From Kosakonia cowanii JCM 10956 = DSM 18146 (GTDB lineage: Bacteria; Pseudomonadota; Gammaproteobacteria; Enterobacterales; Enterobacteriaceae), in contig NZ_CP019445.1 in the NCBI RefSeq assembly GCF_001975225.1, positions 4,402,001-4,466,000 of the forward strand: 64,000 nucleotides of DNA, in the 5' to 3' direction. This document shows, piece by piece, positions 62,355 to 64,000 of the stretch. The stretch's first letter is position 1, and each line of letters begins with the position of its first letter. Below the pieces are notes generated by a model. That model ran no database searches. It was given only the letters and a program-made list of their open reading frames with translations, and was not told the origin of the DNA. A program made the translations under genes and the position numbers.

Positions 62355-63137
62355 TTAACCACCGTAAACATTAAAATCGAAATACTTTTTCGCCAGCTTG
62401 TCGTAGGTGCCGTCAGCACGCATCTCGGCGAAAGCTTTATTCAGCGCGTCACGCAGTTCGCTATCGCCTTTACGCACGCCCATGCCGGTGCCGACGCCAA
62501 ACAGCTTCTCATCTTTAATCGACGGCCCGCCGAATTTATAGGCTTTGCCCATCGCGGTTTTCAGGAAACCTTCGCTGGCAGCCACTTCATCCTGGAACGC
62601 CGCGTCAATACGGCCTGCGGTCAGGTCGGCGTAGATATTGTCCTGGCCCTGATAGGAGACGATTTCGACTCCTTTCGGTGCCCAGTGAACATTACCGTAG
62701 GTCTCCTGGGTGGTGCCCTGCAATACGCCGATGCGCTTGCCTTTCAGCTTGTCCAGCTCCGGCTGAATGTCAGAATCTTTTGCTACCACCAGGCGGGAAT
62801 CCGCCGCGTAGAGTTTGTCGGTGAAGTCAATCTCCTGCTGGCGCTTTTCAGTGATCGACAGCGAGGACATAATCGCGTCGATTTTCTTCGCTTTTAACGA
62901 AGGGATCAGCGCGTCCAGCGGGTTCTCAACGAACACACACTGCGTATTAATGCGCTTACAGAGCTCTTTTGCCAGATCGATATCAAAACCGACCAACTCA
63001 CCCTGCGCATTTTTTGATTCAAACGGGGCATAAGTAGGATCGGTACCGATACGTAATTTTTGCGGGATTGCAGCAAATACAGTAGAGACGCTGGAAACAG
63101 CGAGCACCAGAGAAAGGGAGAGCACCAATTTTTTCAT
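62355..63137 (-). CDS. hisJ: Periplasmic histidine-binding protein HisJ
   Basis: HisJ delivers histidine to HisQMP2. It has 260 residues, with signal peptide [16 protein letters not shown]... cleaved after VFA, near residue 22, and a type II periplasmic-binding fold (SBP_bac_3) with the family signature [14 protein letters not shown]. The two disulfide cysteines are in [10 protein letters not shown]. The ATG at 63137 is the third of three nearby ATGs and matches E. coli. Confidence 0.98.
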   Translation of the reverse strand: MKKLVLSLSLVLAVSSVSTVFAAIPQKLRIGTDPTYAPFESKNAQGELVGFDIDLAKELCKRINTQCVFVENPLDALIPSLKAKKIDAIMSSLSITEKRQQEIDFTDKLYAADSRLVVAKDSDIQPELDKLKGKRIGVLQGTTQETYGNVHWAPKGVEIVSYQGQDNIYADLTAGRIDAAFQDEVAASEGFLKTAMGKAYKFGGPSIKDEKLFGVGTGMGVRKGDSELRDALNKAFAEMRADGTYDKLAKKYFDFNVYGG

Positions 63138-63252
63138 CATTATCCTCAACAGACTGTCTTTCCTAAGGGAATTCTCACAACTTAACGGTGCGTTATCGTG
63201 CCATCATCTCCCCCGGCAAGGCAAAAGATAAACGCGGCAGGATAACTTTTTT

Positions 63253-63268
63253 TGCAATCTGAGTGCGT
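63253..63268 (-). promoter_or_regulatory. Sigma-54 promoter candidate for hisJ
   Basis: On the minus strand ACGCAC-N5-TTGCA (63268-63253) matches the -24/-12 consensus TGGCAC-N5-TTGCA at 9 of 11 defined bases, including the -24 G and -12 GC. The predicted start is near 63242, giving a leader of about 105 bases before hisJ. Confidence 0.65.
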
Positions 63269-63281
63269 AGCTATGCAGCGC

Positions 63282-63320
63282 TGCACTATTGTGATGCAGC
63301 CACTGCACCACGCTGGAACA
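63282..63320 (-). promoter_or_regulatory. Tandem NtrC-like binding sites upstream of hisJ
   Basis: TGCACTA-TTG-TGATGCA (63282-63298) and TGCACCA-CGC-TGGAACA (63304-63320) each match the NtrC consensus TGCACCA-N3-TGGTGCA at 12 of 14 bases. They are 22 bp apart, so both lie on about the same face of the helix. A half-site TGCACCA follows at 63333-63339. They lie upstream of the sigma-54 promoter candidate. Confidence 0.7.
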
Positions 63321-63402
63321 GACACCGTTTGCTGCACCATGCCGCGAAAGGCGCATGGCGCACCGTTTTCCCTCACGGCCCGCTGGCGCAGGCCATACAG
63401 CC

Positions 63403-64000
63403 TTACTCGCCGTAGACGTTAAAGTCGAAATACTTTTTGGCAAGCTTGTCGTAGGTTCCATCTTTACGCAGCTCGGTAAAGGCTTTGTCGAATGCCGCTT
63501 TCAACTCGGTATCATCTTTACGCAGGCCGATCCCGGTGCCGTCGCCAAAGTACTTTTTGTCTTTCACCGACGGGCCAGCAAAAGCAAACTCTTTGCCCGC
63601 AGGCTGTTTCAGAAAGCCTTCGCTGGCGGCCACTTCATCCTGGAATGCCGCATCGAGACGACCGGCAGCCAGGTCAGAGTAGATCTGATCCTGGTTCTGG
63701 TAGGCCACCACGTCGATACCTTTACTGCGCCAGTTATCGTTGGCGTAACCTTCCTGCGTTGAGCCTTGCAGCACGCCGACATGTTTACCTTTCAGCGACT
63801 CCAGTGTCGGCTTGATAGGCGAGCCTTTGGCTGCAATCAGGCGTGAATCCGCCGCGTAGAGCTTCTCGGAGAAGGCGATCTCCTGCTGGCGTTTTTCGGT
63901 AATGGAGAGCGACGAGATAATGGCGTCAATCTTCTTCGCTTTCAGCGAGGGGATGAGGGCATCGAAATCGCTGCCGACCCAAGTGCATTTCACCTGCATG
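63403..64000 (-). CDS. argT: Lysine/arginine/ornithine-binding protein ArgT (3' part)
   Basis: ArgT is the periplasmic lysine-arginine-ornithine binding protein that shares HisQMP2 with HisJ. About 198 C-terminal residues are visible and the gene runs off the window's right edge, so this is not a real truncation. The sequence [18 protein letters not shown] and the end [11 protein letters not shown] parallel HisJ closely, reflecting their duplication. Missing are the signal peptide and first 60 or so residues. Confidence 0.97.
   Translation of the reverse strand, partial: MQVKCTWVGSDFDALIPSLKAKKIDAIISSLSITEKRQQEIAFSEKLYAADSRLIAAKGSPIKPTLESLKGKHVGVLQGSTQEGYANDNWRSKGIDVVAYQNQDQIYSDLAAGRLDAAFQDEVAASEGFLKQPAGKEFAFAGPSVKDKKYFGDGTGIGLRKDDTELKAAFDKAFTELRKDGTYDKLAKKYFDFNVYGE

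Noticed and set aside
63403..64000. argT as a truncated or frameshifted pseudogene
   Set aside because: The frame is open to the last base of the window and the apparent first Met is an internal residue; the gene simply continues outside.

Overview
The window is chromosomal DNA of an enterobacterium. Nearly every protein is close to its Escherichia coli or Salmonella counterpart, and gene order follows the E. coli block from gyrA to argT. Several details separate it from E. coli K-12: cheV lies between rbn and nuoN, the arn (lipid A aminoarabinose) operon is absent between yfaZ and menE, and yfcC and folX are absent. The third-position G/C bias and the presence of cheV suggest a motile Enterobacter/Kosakonia/Citrobacter-like genus. 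This is inference from remembered family sequences, not a database search.

Layout. 1-7.7 kb: gyrA (-), ubiG, then the class Ia ribonucleotide reductase set nrdA-nrdB-yfaE with its NrdR and DnaA control sites. 7.8-14.5 kb: the glycerol-3-phosphate regulon, glpTQ diverging from glpABC. 14.6-16.8 kb: yfaY, yfaZ and a decayed Rpn-type nuclease fragment. 16.9-23.8 kb: the menaquinone operon menF-D-H-B-C-E with overlapping genes. 23.9-26.8 kb: elaB, elaA, rbn and a cheV preceded by a FliA-type promoter. 26.9-27.45 kb: a gene-poor stretch that appears to hold a type I toxin-antitoxin locus of the ShoB/OhsC kind, with a 26-residue hydrophobic peptide on the minus strand and a candidate antisense RNA on the plus strand. 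27.5-42.6 kb: the complete nuoA-N operon for NADH:quinone oxidoreductase. 43.2-50.7 kb: lrhA, alaA, yfbR, yfbS, hxpA, yfbU and yfbV. 51-57.3 kb: ackA-pta, then yfcD, yfcE, yfcF and yfcG. 57.3-60 kb: yfcH, then a small accessory cassette in which two paralogous three-helix membrane proteins flank a GNAT acetyltransferase. 60.1-64 kb: the histidine ABC transporter hisJQMP and the 3' part of argT, with a sigma-54 promoter and NtrC sites in front of hisJ.

Together the genes form a respiratory and fermentative core: electron input (nuo, glpABC), quinone synthesis (men, ubiG), acetate overflow (ackA-pta), DNA precursor supply and topology (nrd, gyrA), and nitrogen-regulated amino-acid uptake (his, argT). 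Three pairs of inverted REP sequences sit at the 3' ends of transcription units. No tRNA, rRNA, CRISPR array, prophage or intact insertion sequence was seen.
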